14,886 bases of DNA from an uncultured Oscillospiraceae bacterium (GCA_934565425.1 CAKTHW010000035.1:1-14886); one strand, 5' to 3'. Shown: positions 1-7,608, counted from the stretch's first letter. The notes: generated by a model from the sequence alone, not told the origin. Made by a program: numbers and translations.

Positions 1-86
1 GGGCTTTGCCCCTGGACCCCACTTCCTTTTCTTCCATGAAGCAAAAGGAAGCGAAAAGAAGTTTAATGGCCCTGCGGGGCTTGAAC
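1..86 (+). repeat. Structured intergenic repeat, copy B (left end cut by window)
   Basis: Reading +, it contains GGGCTTTGCCCC, then an inverted repeat (22-34 with 38-51, one bulged base at 42, loop 35-37), then TTAATG (63-68), a short GCCC/GGGC hairpin (69-72 with 77-80), and ends TTGAAC (81-86). The same order of parts occurs on the minus strand at 3231-3317 downstream of tex. Seen from nudC, the element starts 15 nt after the stop codon with GTTCAAG. The central stem differs in sequence from copy A but still pairs. It has no open reading frame of its own. Function is unknown; a 3'-UTR or REP-like role is inference. Confidence 0.7.
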
Positions 87-101
87 TTAGGAAACGATTT
101 T

Positions 102-920
102 TCAAAACCGTCCCGCCACAAACGCCCGCATCATATCCTGCGTCACCGACGCCCGATCCCGCTCGTTCACCGGCACCTCCTCCCGCCGGAACCACCGCGC
201 CTCAGCCAACTCATCGGCATCCACCCGCAGTACATCAGGACCATCCAGCTCCGCCGTATAAGCCAAGCTCAACCCGCCCGTCAGCCCCCAAGGCTGGGAG
301 CCGTAGTAGCGGATGTTCTTCACCCGCAGACCGGTCTCCTCCCGCACCTCTCGTGCCACGCACTGTTCCGCCGTCTCGCCCACCTCGATGAACCCGGCCA
401 GCAGCACGTACCAGGTCACGGGACGGTTGGCGTACCGGGACAGCAAGATGCGGTCGCCGTCGTGGACGGCGATGATGACGGAGGGGTTGATGCGGGGGTA
501 GGTGTGATAGCCGCAGGCGGGGCAGGTCAGCTTGCGCTCGGTTGCGGCGTGGGTCATAGGCTGTCCGCAGCGGCCGCAGAACCGGTTGTCCCGATACCAG
601 TGCGCCAAATGCCAGGCGGTGAACCCGGCCAGGGTCTGGGACATGGGGGTGAGCTTGCGGAGGGTGCGGTGGGGGAGCCAGGCGAAGCCGGGGAGGGGCA
701 GTTGGTCTGGTACGGTACCTAAGTAATACGCTGCCTGGTCGATGGCGAACAGGTAGGTGGTGTCCGTCAGGTGTGGACGCAGCTGGGCGTAGGTGGGCAG
801 GGTGTTGTCGGTGCCCAGCAGGACGGTGTTCTTCCAAAAACAGAAGATAGGCGAACTCTCTTCCGGCGTGCGATTGTGAAAAGTACCGTCAAAGACGGCG
901 GGGGCGATGTCTTGGATCAT
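102..920 (-). CDS. nudC: NudC-type NAD(H) diphosphatase (Nudix hydrolase)
   Basis: Hydrolyses NADH/NAD+ to NMN(H) and AMP and, in characterised homologues, removes NAD caps from RNA; cytoplasmic. The 272-aa protein has the NudC layout: a divergent N-terminal domain, a zinc ribbon (C115, C118, C133, C136, as CGRC and CPAC), and a full Nudix box at residues 176-198 (G-x5-E-x7-REVREETGL). The NADH-pyrophosphatase marker SQPW follows at 208-211, but the usual PFPxS continuation is replaced by GLTGG. The start at 920 is set by AAGGAGG seven bases upstream. It is divergent from tex. A TATAAT at 948-953 is a likely -10. No classical terminator is visible after its stop; the structured repeat at 1-86 lies there instead. 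Family assignment is firm; exact substrate preference is inferred. Confidence 0.93.
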   Translation of the reverse strand: MIQDIAPAVFDGTFHNRTPEESSPIFCFWKNTVLLGTDNTLPTYAQLRPHLTDTTYLFAIDQAAYYLGTVPDQLPLPGFAWLPHRTLRKLTPMSQTLAGFTAWHLAHWYRDNRFCGRCGQPMTHAATERKLTCPACGYHTYPRINPSVIIAVHDGDRILLSRYANRPVTWYVLLAGFIEVGETAEQCVAREVREETGLRVKNIRYYGSQPWGLTGGLSLAYTAELDGPDVLRVDADELAEARWFRREEVPVNERDRASVTQDMMRAFVAGRF

Positions 921-947
921 GGGATGCCCTCCTTTCGGGATGCTTCT

Positions 948-953
948 ATTATA
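948..953 (-). promoter_or_regulatory. Candidate -10 box for nudC
   Basis: TATAAT on the minus strand, 28 bases before the nudC start. The -35 region 17 bp upstream (971-976, CTGTTT on the minus strand) is poor, so the promoter is only probable. It shares the 129-bp gap with the tex promoter. Confidence 0.5.
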
Positions 954-1000
954 ATGGACGCTCGCAGAAAAAACAGCTACTTTTCCCAGCCTGCGAAATG

Positions 1001-1009
1001 TGATATACT
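1001..1009 (+). promoter_or_regulatory. Extended -10 promoter for tex
   Basis: TGATATACT is an extended -10 (TGn plus TATACT), 40 bases before the tex start codon. The sequence at 981-986 (TTTTCC) is a weak -35, which an extended -10 tolerates. Inferred from consensus only. Confidence 0.55.
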
Positions 1010-1049
1010 ATATTATTAGTTTTATGATTCTAATTGAAGGAGACCATAC

Positions 1050-3209
1050 ATGGATTTACTCATTCAACAACTGGCTCAGGAGCTGTCTCTGAACCCCACC
1101 CACGTGGAGGCAGTGGTCAAGCTCCTGGACGAAGGCAACACCATCCCCTTTATCGCCCGCTATCGGAAGGAAGCACATGGGAGCATGAGCGACGACGTGC
1201 TCCGGGACCTGGCTGACCGGCTCAACTACCTGCGCAACCTGTCCGCCCGGCGGGAGGAGATCCGCAAGGCCATCCAGACCCAAGGCAAGCTCACCGCCGC
1301 TCTCAGCGCCAAGCTGAACCGTGCGGACACCCTGGCCAAGCTGGAGGACCTCTATCGTCCCTACCGTCCCAAGCGCCGCACCCGTGCTACCATGGCAAAG
1401 GAGAAGGGCTTAGAGCCTCTGGCGGCTGCGCTGCTGCTCCAGCAGAAGGACAGCGTGCCGGAAACGCTGGCGGAAGGGTACGTAGATGCGGACAAGGGCG
1501 TCAAGACGGTCAAGGACGCCCTGGCTGGCGCTTCGGACATCCTCGCCGAGAGCATCTCCGACGACGCAGACACCCGGAACCTGCTGCGGGAAGAGCTCCA
1601 GCGCCATGGGCGTCTCACCGTCCGGGCAGCCCAGGAGGAGGACTCGGTCTATCGGAATTACTACGAATTCGACCAGCCCGTCAGCCGTCTCCAGGGACAC
1701 CAGGTGTTGGCCATCAATCGCGGGGAGAAGGAAGGGTTCCTGAAGGTGACCGTAGAGCTGGAACCGGAGCCTTCCCTGCGTCTGTTGAATCGGAAATGGG
1801 TCCATGGCAACTCCGCCAGCGCCGAACTGGTCAAAGCCGCCGCCGCAGACGCCTACCAGCGGCTCATTTTCCCCACCCTGTGCCGGGAACTGCGCAACCA
1901 GCTCACCGAACAGGCCAGCGAAGGCGCCATCCAGACCTTCTCCCGAAACCTGAAACCCCTGCTCATGCAGCCTCCCGTGAAGGGCTTCGTGACCCTTGGC
2001 TTGGACCCCGGATTCGTCAACGGCTGTAAAGCCGCCGTAGTGGACGGCACCGGCAAGGTGCTGGACACCGCCATCCTCTATCCCACCACCAGCAAACGCC
2101 GCCGGGCGGACTCCATGCAGCGCCTAAAGCAGCTGGTGGAGACCCACCACATCCAGCACGTGGCCATCGGCAACGGCACCGGCGGACGGGAAGCGGAACA
2201 GTTCGTGGTGGAGGCCATCCAGCAGGAACACCTGCCCATCTCCTACATGGTGGTCAGCGAGGCAGGCGCATCTGTCTACTCTGCCTCCAAGCTGGCGTCG
2301 GAAGAGCTGGGGCAGTATGACGTGAACCTGCGCTCCGCCGTCTCCATCGCCCGACGGATGCAGGACCCCCTGGCGGAGCTGGTCAAGATCGACCCCAAAT
2401 CCATCGGCGTGGGCCAGTACCAGCACGATATGCCCGCCGCCCGCTTGGACGCCGCTCTGGGCGGCGTGGTAGAAGATTGCGTCAACGCCGTCGGCGCCGA
2501 CGTGAACACAGCCTCGCCCGCGCTGCTCACCCATATCGCCGGCCTCAACGCCACCACCGCCAAAAATATCGTGGCCTATCGGGAAGAACACGGCCCCTTC
2601 CATGCCCGGAAGGAGCTGCTCAAGGTGGCCAAGCTAGGCCCCAAAGCCTTCCAGCAGTGCGCCGGCTTCCTGCGGGTGCCGGAGAGCGACTCCATCCTGG
2701 ACAACACCGGCGTCCACCCGGAATCCTACGCCGCCGCTACTGCCCTGCTGAACCTGTGCGGCTACACCTTGCAGGACGTGGCCGAAGGCTCCATCCAGGC
2801 GTTGGCCTTGAAGTTGAAGAGCCTGGATCTGACCGAAGCCGCCCAAACCTGCGGCGTGGGACAGGCCACCTTGCAGGATATCGCCGCCGAACTGCTCAAA
2901 CCCGGCCGCGACCCCCGTGACGAACTGCCCGCTCCCATGCTCCGCCAGGACGTGCTGGAGATGAAGGACTTGAAGGTGGGCATGTCCCTGCGAGGCACCG
3001 TCCGCAACGTGGTGGACTTCGGCGCCTTCGTGGACATCGGCGTCCACCACGACGGCTTGGTCCATATCTCCAAGATCAGCGACCGCTACCTGAAACACCC
3101 CAGCGAAGTCCTGTCCGTGGGCGACGTGGTGCAGGTTGCCGTCATCGACGTGGACGTGGCGAAGAAACGGATCTCGTTGTCCATGAAGAAGGAAGACTTC
3201 GCAGAATAA
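1050..3209 (+). CDS. tex: Tex-family RNA-binding transcription accessory protein
   Basis: Tex is a conserved cytoplasmic nucleic-acid-binding protein related to eukaryotic Spt6, linked to transcription and RNA metabolism. The 719-aa length is normal for the family. The N-terminal helical domain carries the family signature IPFIARYRKEAHGSMSDD (near residue 32) and LEDLYRPYRPKRRTRA. A YqgF/RNase H-like domain begins near residue 317 (LGLDPGFVNGCK). Helix-hairpin-helix motifs lie near 484-545 (VNTASPALLTHIAGL to FLRV), and a C-terminal S1 RNA-binding domain near 640-715 (GTVRNVVDFGAFVDIG). The start is supported by GAAGGAG seven bases upstream. It is monocistronic, with a strong bidirectional terminator about 235 bp downstream, and a structured repeat directly follows the stop. 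Confidence in the family is very high; its cellular task here is not deducible. Confidence 0.96.
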   Translation: MDLLIQQLAQELSLNPTHVEAVVKLLDEGNTIPFIARYRKEAHGSMSDDVLRDLADRLNYLRNLSARREEIRKAIQTQGKLTAALSAKLNRADTLAKLEDLYRPYRPKRRTRATMAKEKGLEPLAAALLLQQKDSVPETLAEGYVDADKGVKTVKDALAGASDILAESISDDADTRNLLREELQRHGRLTVRAAQEEDSVYRNYYEFDQPVSRLQGHQVLAINRGEKEGFLKVTVELEPEPSLRLLNRKWVHGNSASAELVKAAAADAYQRLIFPTLCRELRNQLTEQASEGAIQTFSRNLKPLLMQPPVKGFVTLGLDPGFVNGCKAAVVDGTGKVLDTAILYPTTSKRRRADSMQRLKQLVETHHIQHVAIGNGTGGREAEQFVVEAIQQEHLPISYMVVSEAGASVYSASKLASEELGQYDVNLRSAVSIARRMQDPLAELVKIDPKSIGVGQYQHDMPAARLDAALGGVVEDCVNAVGADVNTASPALLTHIAGLNATTAKNIVAYREEHGPFHARKELLKVAKLGPKAFQQCAGFLRVPESDSILDNTGVHPESYAAATALLNLCGYTLQDVAEGSIQALALKLKSLDLTEAAQTCGVGQATLQDIAAELLKPGRDPRDELPAPMLRQDVLEMKDLKVGMSLRGTVRNVVDFGAFVDIGVHHDGLVHISKISDRYLKHPSEVLSVGDVVQVAVIDVDVAKKRISLSMKKEDFAE

Positions 3210-3230
3210 AGCGAGGCACTTGTTTTCGGA

Positions 3231-3317
3231 GTTCAAGCCGCGCAGCGCGCATTAAGCTTTTTGGGTTACCTTTTTCACGAAAAAGGTAACTGGGGACCAG
3301 GGGCAAAGCCCCTGGTC
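3231..3317 (-). repeat. Structured intergenic repeat, copy A, downstream of tex
   Basis: Read on the minus strand: GACCAGGGGC/GCCCCTGGTC hairpin (3295-3304 with 3308-3317), then a near-perfect inverted repeat (3265-3276 with 3279-3290), then TTAATG, a GC-rich short hairpin (3238-3250) and TTGAAC. This matches copy B at 1-86 part for part. Relative to tex it begins 21 nt after the stop with GTTCAAG, the same orientation that copy B has relative to nudC. No coding potential. The outer limits are uncertain; the adjacent GGCATC/GATGCC hairpin (3317-3334) may belong to it. Confidence 0.75.
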
Positions 3318-3420
3318 GGCATCCGCAGATGCCGAAATACCCCATGCGCAAAGAAGCGCAGGAAAGGGTGAATTTTCAGCTCCGCTGAAAAGAGGGGAAA
3401 CCCACGCCAGGGGTTTCCCC
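3317..3420. other. Hairpin array between tex and ROK gene
   Basis: Four consecutive inverted repeats with no open reading frame: CGGCATC/GATGCCG (3317-3323 with 3328-3334), TGCGC/GCGCA (3345-3349 with 3356-3360), TTTTCAGC/GCTGAAAA (3373-3380 with 3384-3391), and GGGGAAACCC/GGGTTTCCCC (3394-3403 with 3411-3420). None has a clear U-tract on both sides. They could act as 3'-UTR structure or be decayed repeat copies; function unknown. Confidence 0.6.
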
Positions 3421-3444
3421 TTCTATAGTAAAGCAAAACAAAAG

Positions 3445-3485
3445 AAGAACCACGTAACGTCAAGTTCAACCGTTACGTGGTTCTT
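3445..3485. terminator. Bidirectional terminator, tex / ROK gene
   Basis: A 15-bp perfect stem (3445-3459 with 3471-3485), 11-nt loop. On the + strand it ends in a TTTTTC tract and would stop tex transcription. On the - strand the left flank reads CTTTTGTTTTGCTTT and would stop the ROK gene, whose stop codon is 8 bp away. Confidence 0.9.
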
Positions 3486-3492
3486 TTTCAAC

Positions 3493-4623
3493 TCAGATAG
3501 AATCAATAAACTCCGAAATAAAATGCAGTGCCACCCCAACACAGGTCGACCAAGACCGATACCGGGACAGCTGCAAATAGCTGCCGCCGCTGCCGAAGGG
3601 GTTGATGCGGCACAGACGCTGCCGCAGATCGGCAATGTACGGCTCCATGAACTGCGCCAGCACACCACCTAAAACCACGTTGCAGTCCAGCACCATACGG
3701 ATGTTGTTGATGCCGATGGCCAGATAGTCCAGATACTCATCCCAGCGCTTTTGGAAATCCGGGTTGCCCTGTTCCAGCCCCTCGAAGAACTCCTCGCGGG
3801 TGATGCCCAAATCCGTGCTGATGCGGGCGGTGGAGCAGTACGCCTCCAAACAGCCCTCCATGCCGCACAGACACTTTTCGCCGTGAGGGACGATGCACAT
3901 GTGGCCGAACTCACCGCTGTGATGGTGATGCCCCATGTAGCTCACCCCGTTCATCAGCACCGCACCGCCTACACCACGCTGGACGGACAGATATACCATG
4001 CTCTCATGCTCCCGATCCTTGTGGTTCCACCACTCTGCAATGCCGCCGGCGTTGGCGTCATTTTCAATGAAGCAGCGGTAGGGGATATACTGCTTGAGCT
4101 GCTGGGTGGGGAACTCCTCCGCCTCCACAAAGGGGGAGAGGGTCACCGTCTCATGGGCCTCATCCACAATGCCAGGCAGCGCCACACCCACCCCTAACAG
4201 GTGATCCCGGTCGATGTGGTACTCGTCCAAAAACTGCTCCAGCTCCACCGCCATGTTGTGGAAATACTCGTCCGTGGCGGCGAAATCGCAGATGATGGAG
4301 GTCTGGCAGATGAGGTTGGCACGCAGGTCGATGCACACCATGTGGATGTGGTACACGGAGATCATGATGCCCACGGCACAGCGTACCCCGGCGGCCACGC
4401 CGATGGCACGAGGCTTGCGTCCACCGGTGGAGTGGAAGGTGCCTTGGGTTTCCAGCAGACCGCACTCCTGCAGCTCCTTCAGGTTCTGCCCTACGGTGGG
4501 CAGGCTCAGGGAGAGGGATTGGGCGATCTCCTGCTTGGTGACGGGGGTCTCCGAGTCGAAAATATAGCGGAATACACGGCTTCGATTCTGTCTGCGCAGA
4601 TCGGCGGTGTTGTAGGTGCTCAT
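3493..4623 (-). CDS. ROK-family transcriptional regulator (NagC/XylR type)
   Basis: ROK repressors bind DNA through an N-terminal winged helix and sense sugars or sugar phosphates through a kinase-like domain. The 376-aa protein has the winged helix at about 12-57 (VTKQEIAQSLSLSLPTVGQNLKEL), NDAN at 188-191, the ROK signature GVGGAVLMNG near 217-226, and the zinc motif built from H241, C251, C253 and C258 (CLCGMEGCLE). The start at 4623 is chosen because AAGGAG lies nine bases upstream; an in-frame ATG at 4689 has no ribosome binding site. No sugar transport or catabolic gene lies beside it, so the ligand and regulon cannot be inferred. It is divergent from recG, and a 12-bp direct repeat in its upstream region could be its own operator (inference). 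It is followed by a strong terminator. Confidence 0.92.
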   Translation of the reverse strand: MSTYNTADLRRQNRSRVFRYIFDSETPVTKQEIAQSLSLSLPTVGQNLKELQECGLLETQGTFHSTGGRKPRAIGVAAGVRCAVGIMISVYHIHMVCIDLRANLICQTSIICDFAATDEYFHNMAVELEQFLDEYHIDRDHLLGVGVALPGIVDEAHETVTLSPFVEAEEFPTQQLKQYIPYRCFIENDANAGGIAEWWNHKDREHESMVYLSVQRGVGGAVLMNGVSYMGHHHHSGEFGHMCIVPHGEKCLCGMEGCLEAYCSTARISTDLGITREEFFEGLEQGNPDFQKRWDEYLDYLAIGINNIRMVLDCNVVLGGVLAQFMEPYIADLRQRLCRINPFGSGGSYLQLSRYRSWSTCVGVALHFISEFIDSI

Positions 4624-4687
4624 AGGGATGCACTCCTTCAAATCGGTTTCTTCCAGGCGAAAACAGGGACATTCGCCTATCAATACC

Positions 4688-4732
4688 ATTTTATCATACT
4701 GTTATACAAAACACTTTTCTATTTTATCATAC
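4688..4732. repeat. Direct repeat in ROK/recG divergent region
   Basis: ATTTTATCATAC occurs at 4688-4699 and again at 4721-4732, start-to-start distance 33 bp, in an AT-rich island upstream of the ROK gene. On the minus strand each copy reads GTATGATAAAAT and contains TATGAT, a possible -10. It may be a duplicated operator or promoter element for ROK autoregulation; neither is proven. Confidence 0.5.
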
Positions 4733-4823
4733 CATAAGGAAAAAGCAAGGGCAAATAGGAAGAAAAACTGCCGGTTTTCCCGCCAATGGTACCCTTTTAG
4801 GGATTTCAGAATGGGGGCGAGCC

Positions 4824-4832
4824 TGGTATAAT
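4824..4832 (+). promoter_or_regulatory. Extended -10 promoter for recG
   Basis: TGGTATAAT is a perfect extended -10, 34 bases before the chosen recG start codon. No good -35 is present 17 bp upstream (TTTCAG at 4804-4809). It would also transcribe the downstream C_GCAxxG_C_C gene. Confidence 0.65.
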
Positions 4833-4866
4833 AAACACAGAAATGGACAAGGAAGGGAGGGATTCC

Positions 4867-6924
4867 ATGGACAAGGAACACCCCATCCAAATGCTCCCAG
4901 GCATCGGTCCCAACCGGGCGGCGCGGCTGCAAAAGCTGGGCATCGAGACCGCGGACGACCTGCTCCGCTGGTTCCCCCGGCAGTACGAGGATCGCCGGAC
5001 GGTGTACCCGGTAGAGGGCGCGCCGGTGGGGGAGAAATGCTGCGTGGCAGCGGTGGTGATGGAGACACCCCGCACCAGCCGCATCACTAAGGGGCGAGAG
5101 GTGACTCGTCTTCGAGCGGCGGACAACACCGGGGTTTTAAGCATCACCTTTTTCGGCCAGAACTACGTCCGCACCGCCCTACAGGTGGGGCAGACCTACA
5201 TGTTCTACGGCACCATCGAGGGCACCCAGCGGCGGAAAGGGATGACCAACCCCATCTTCGAGCCGGAACGCCGTCGGCAGGACACCGGCCGCATCATGCC
5301 TATCTACCCCTTGACCGCTGGCATCTCCAACCACCTGTTGGCCAGCGCTGTAGCCTGGTGCCTGGAGCAGCCCTGGGCGGAGTGGCCGGAGGACTTGCCC
5401 CAGACCATCCGCCAGCGTTATCAGCTGGCCACTCGCACCTATGCCGTCCGCATCGCCCACTTCCCCCCGTCCTGGGAGGAGCTGGCCATCGCCCGGCGGC
5501 GACTGGTCTTTGAGGAGCTGTTCTACTTCTCCATCGGCCTGGCCCTACTCCGCCAGCGGCGGACAGAAGAAGAGGGCATCCGCTGCGCCAGCGGCGACCT
5601 GAGTGGCTTTTACGCCCTGCTGCCCTTCCAGCTCACCGGCGCTCAGCGTCGTGCGGCAGAGGACGCAGCTCGTGACCTGACCCGCGGCGTCCCCATGAAC
5701 CGCCTGCTCCAGGGGGATGTGGGCAGCGGTAAGACGGTGGTGGGGGCCGCCTGCGTGTGGCTCATGGCCCAGAGCGGCTACCAGTCCGCCCTCATGGCGC
5801 CCACCGAAATCTTAGCCCAGCAGCACGCCCAGACCCTGCAAACCCTGCTGGCCCCCAGCGGCATCCGGGTGGGACTGCTCACCGGCTCCCTTCGAGCGGC
5901 GGAGAAACGAAAGATCTATGACGCCATGGCCACCGGTGCCGTGGACTTGGTGGTGGGCACTCACGCCCTGCTCACCGACGGCGTGACCTTTGCCAACTTG
6001 GGTCTGGTCATCACCGACGAACAGCACCGCTTCGGCGTCAACCAGCGAGCCGCCTTGGCGCAGAAGGGGAGGGGTATCCACCCCCACGTGCTGGTCATGT
6101 CCGCCACCCCCATCCCCAGAACCTTGGCGCTCTTATTATATGGTGACCTGGAAGTGTCCATCATCGACGAACGCCCCCCCGGCCGCCAGAACGTGGACAC
6201 GTTTTTGGTGGGGGAGGCCCTCCGGCAGCGGATGTACGGTTTCGTGCGGAAGCAAGTCCAGGAGGGGCACCAGGTGTATATGGTCTGTCCCGCTGTGGAG
6301 GAAGGGCAGGAGGGCGGCCAGGACTTGAAAGCGGTGACCACCTACGCCCAGACCTTGCAGACCCAAGTGTTCCCCGACCTGCGGGTGGGCTTGCTCCACG
6401 GGAAGATGAAGGGGAAGGACAAGGAGGCGGTCATGGCCGCCTTCGCCGCCGGAGACATCGACATCCTCTGCGCCACCACCGTCATCGAGGTGGGCGTGGA
6501 CGTGCCCCGGGCAACCCTCATGGTCATCGAGAACGCCGAGCGCTTCGGCCTCTCCCAGCTCCACCAGCTCCGAGGGCGCGTGGGACGAGGCGACGCCAAA
6601 TCCTATTGCGTCCTGGTCTCCTCCCACCAGGGCAAGGAGACCCGCCAGCGCTTGAAGGCGCTCTGTGCCACCAACGACGGCTTCCAGATCGCAGAGGAAG
6701 ACCTGAAACTCCGCGGCCCCGGCGATTTCTTCGGCCAGAGACAGCACGGCCTGCCCCAGTTGCAGCTGGCCGACCTGGTGGAAGACGTGCAGGTGTTGCA
6801 GCAGGCGAAAGAAGGGGCGGAATGGCTGCTAAATGACGATCCGGGGTTGCAAAAGCCGGAAAATCGGGGTATTCTAGACCATGTAAGAGTACAATTTGAG
6901 GACAATGAAAACCGATTGAACTGA
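4867..6924 (+). CDS. recG: ATP-dependent DNA helicase RecG
   Basis: RecG is a superfamily 2 helicase that remodels stalled replication forks and branched recombination intermediates such as Holliday junctions. From the chosen start the protein is 685 aa, a normal length. It has an N-terminal helix-hairpin-helix-like part (LPGIGPNRAARLQKLGI) and the OB wedge domain (about 55-145). Walker A GDVGSGKT lies at 283-290, DEQHRFG at 384-390, SATPIPRT at 412-419, and motif VI QLHQLRGRVGRG at 564-575. The TRG translocation motif with LRGPGDFFGQRQHG is at about 615-628. The start at 4867 is preferred over the ATG at 4843 because GGGAGG sits just upstream. The next gene begins 23 bp after its stop, with no terminator between, so they are probably one transcript. 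Confidence 0.97.
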   Translation: MDKEHPIQMLPGIGPNRAARLQKLGIETADDLLRWFPRQYEDRRTVYPVEGAPVGEKCCVAAVVMETPRTSRITKGREVTRLRAADNTGVLSITFFGQNYVRTALQVGQTYMFYGTIEGTQRRKGMTNPIFEPERRRQDTGRIMPIYPLTAGISNHLLASAVAWCLEQPWAEWPEDLPQTIRQRYQLATRTYAVRIAHFPPSWEELAIARRRLVFEELFYFSIGLALLRQRRTEEEGIRCASGDLSGFYALLPFQLTGAQRRAAEDAARDLTRGVPMNRLLQGDVGSGKTVVGAACVWLMAQSGYQSALMAPTEILAQQHAQTLQTLLAPSGIRVGLLTGSLRAAEKRKIYDAMATGAVDLVVGTHALLTDGVTFANLGLVITDEQHRFGVNQRAALAQKGRGIHPHVLVMSATPIPRTLALLLYGDLEVSIIDERPPGRQNVDTFLVGEALRQRMYGFVRKQVQEGHQVYMVCPAVEEGQEGGQDLKAVTTYAQTLQTQVFPDLRVGLLHGKMKGKDKEAVMAAFAAGDIDILCATTVIEVGVDVPRATLMVIENAERFGLSQLHQLRGRVGRGDAKSYCVLVSSHQGKETRQRLKALCATNDGFQIAEEDLKLRGPGDFFGQRQHGLPQLQLADLVEDVQVLQQAKEGAEWLLNDDPGLQKPENRGILDHVRVQFEDNENRLN

Positions 6925-6947
6925 CAAAGATAAAGGAGCGTATCGTT

Positions 6948-7349
6948 ATGAGCAAAGCAATGGAACGAGCAAAGGAACTGCGCAGCGGCAGCTGCGGCAA
7001 CTATAACTGCGCCCAGGCCGTCCTGATCCCCGTGTGGGAAGAGATGGGGCTGGATCACGACATGGCAAAGCAGCTGTCCAAGAACTTCGGCGCCGGCATG
7101 AAGATTGGCTCCACCTGCGGTGCCATCACCGGCGGCCTGATGGTCCTGGGTCTCAAGGGCGCCAGCGACGCCACCGTGTCCGAGTACCTGCGCATCCTGA
7201 AGGAACGCCACGGCGGCAGCCTGAACTGCCCCGACCTGCTGCGCAAGAACCAGGAGCTGGCCAAGATGAACAAGAAGGCACACTGCGACGGCATGATCCT
7301 GGAATCCATCCAGCTGGCAGAGGAATTGCTGGCGAAGGAAGGGAAGTAA
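6948..7349 (+). CDS. C_GCAxxG_C_C family (putative redox-active) protein
   Basis: A small 133-aa protein with five cysteines (16, 21, 57, 94, 113) in the spacing of the C_GCAxxG_C_C family: NCAQAVL near 20-26, STCGAITGGLMVLGL at 55-69, LNCPDLL near 92-98 and HCDGMI at 112-117. The family is widespread in anaerobes; the conserved cysteines suggest metal or redox chemistry, but no member's reaction is assigned here. Start supported by GGAG nine bases upstream. It lies 23 bp after recG and is probably co-transcribed with it. The link may only be read-through. It has no signal peptide or membrane segment and is followed immediately by a strong hairpin terminator. Family call is good; function unknown. 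Confidence 0.85.
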   Translation: MSKAMERAKELRSGSCGNYNCAQAVLIPVWEEMGLDHDMAKQLSKNFGAGMKIGSTCGAITGGLMVLGLKGASDATVSEYLRILKERHGGSLNCPDLLRKNQELAKMNKKAHCDGMILESIQLAEELLAKEGK

Positions 7350-7359
7350 GTGCATACAA

Positions 7360-7387
7360 AAAAGCGGAGGTTTTTACCTCCGCTTTT
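7360..7387. terminator. Bidirectional terminator, C_GCAxxG_C_C gene / SASP gene
   Basis: Stem AAAGCGGAGGT/ACCTCCGCTTT (7361-7371 with 7376-7386), four-base loop, followed by T-rich sequence on + (TTTTCTTT) and T6 on the minus strand. It sits between two convergent genes and serves both. Confidence 0.93.
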
Positions 7388-7413
7388 CTTTCGCTCCTTT
7401 GGTGTCAGAGCGA

Positions 7414-7608
7414 TTACTTCATGCCGTTCTCGTAGGCTTCGATCATCTTCTTGACCATCTGGCCGCCGATGCTGCCGGCCTGCTTTGCGGTCAGGTCGCC
7501 GTTGTAACCCTGCTTCAGGTTGACGCCGACTTCGTTGGCTGCTTCCATCTTGAACTGATCCAGAGCCGCACGGGCTGCGGGCACGATGACACGATTGCTA
7601 GTTGCCAT
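7414..7608 (-). CDS. Alpha/beta-type small acid-soluble spore protein (SASP)
   Basis: SASPs coat spore DNA in the forespore, protect it from UV and chemicals, and are degraded at germination for amino acids. The 64-aa protein has both family signatures: KMEAANEVGV at 20-29, which holds the GPR germination-protease site (cleavage expected after E22), and GYNGDLTAKQAGSIGGQMV at 34-52, the DNA-binding core. The start at 7608 is chosen because AAGGAG stands nine bases upstream; the in-frame ATG at 7617 directly abuts the GGAG and cannot use it. Expected to be transcribed by sigma-G in the forespore, though no convincing sigma-G promoter could be read upstream. Its presence shows that the organism comes from a spore-forming lineage. 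Confidence 0.95.
   Translation of the reverse strand: MATSNRVIVPAARAALDQFKMEAANEVGVNLKQGYNGDLTAKQAGSIGGQMVKKMIEAYENGMK

Noticed and set aside
1011..1036. ATTAG/CTAAT inverted repeat before tex
   Set aside because: Only five base pairs in AT-rich DNA; expected by chance.
2634..3236. A 200-codon minus frame over the 3' end of tex
   Set aside because: Antisense shadow of the conserved S1 and HhH region of Tex, with no domain of its own.
4624..4689. Longer N-terminus for the ROK regulator
   Set aside because: The ATG at 4689 lacks a ribosome binding site, and the added 22 residues are not family-like; the ATG at 4623 has AAGGAG at good spacing.
4843..4866. Earlier ATG for recG
   Set aside because: No ribosome binding site precedes it; GGGAGG lies between it and the ATG at 4867, which gives a normal RecG N-terminus.
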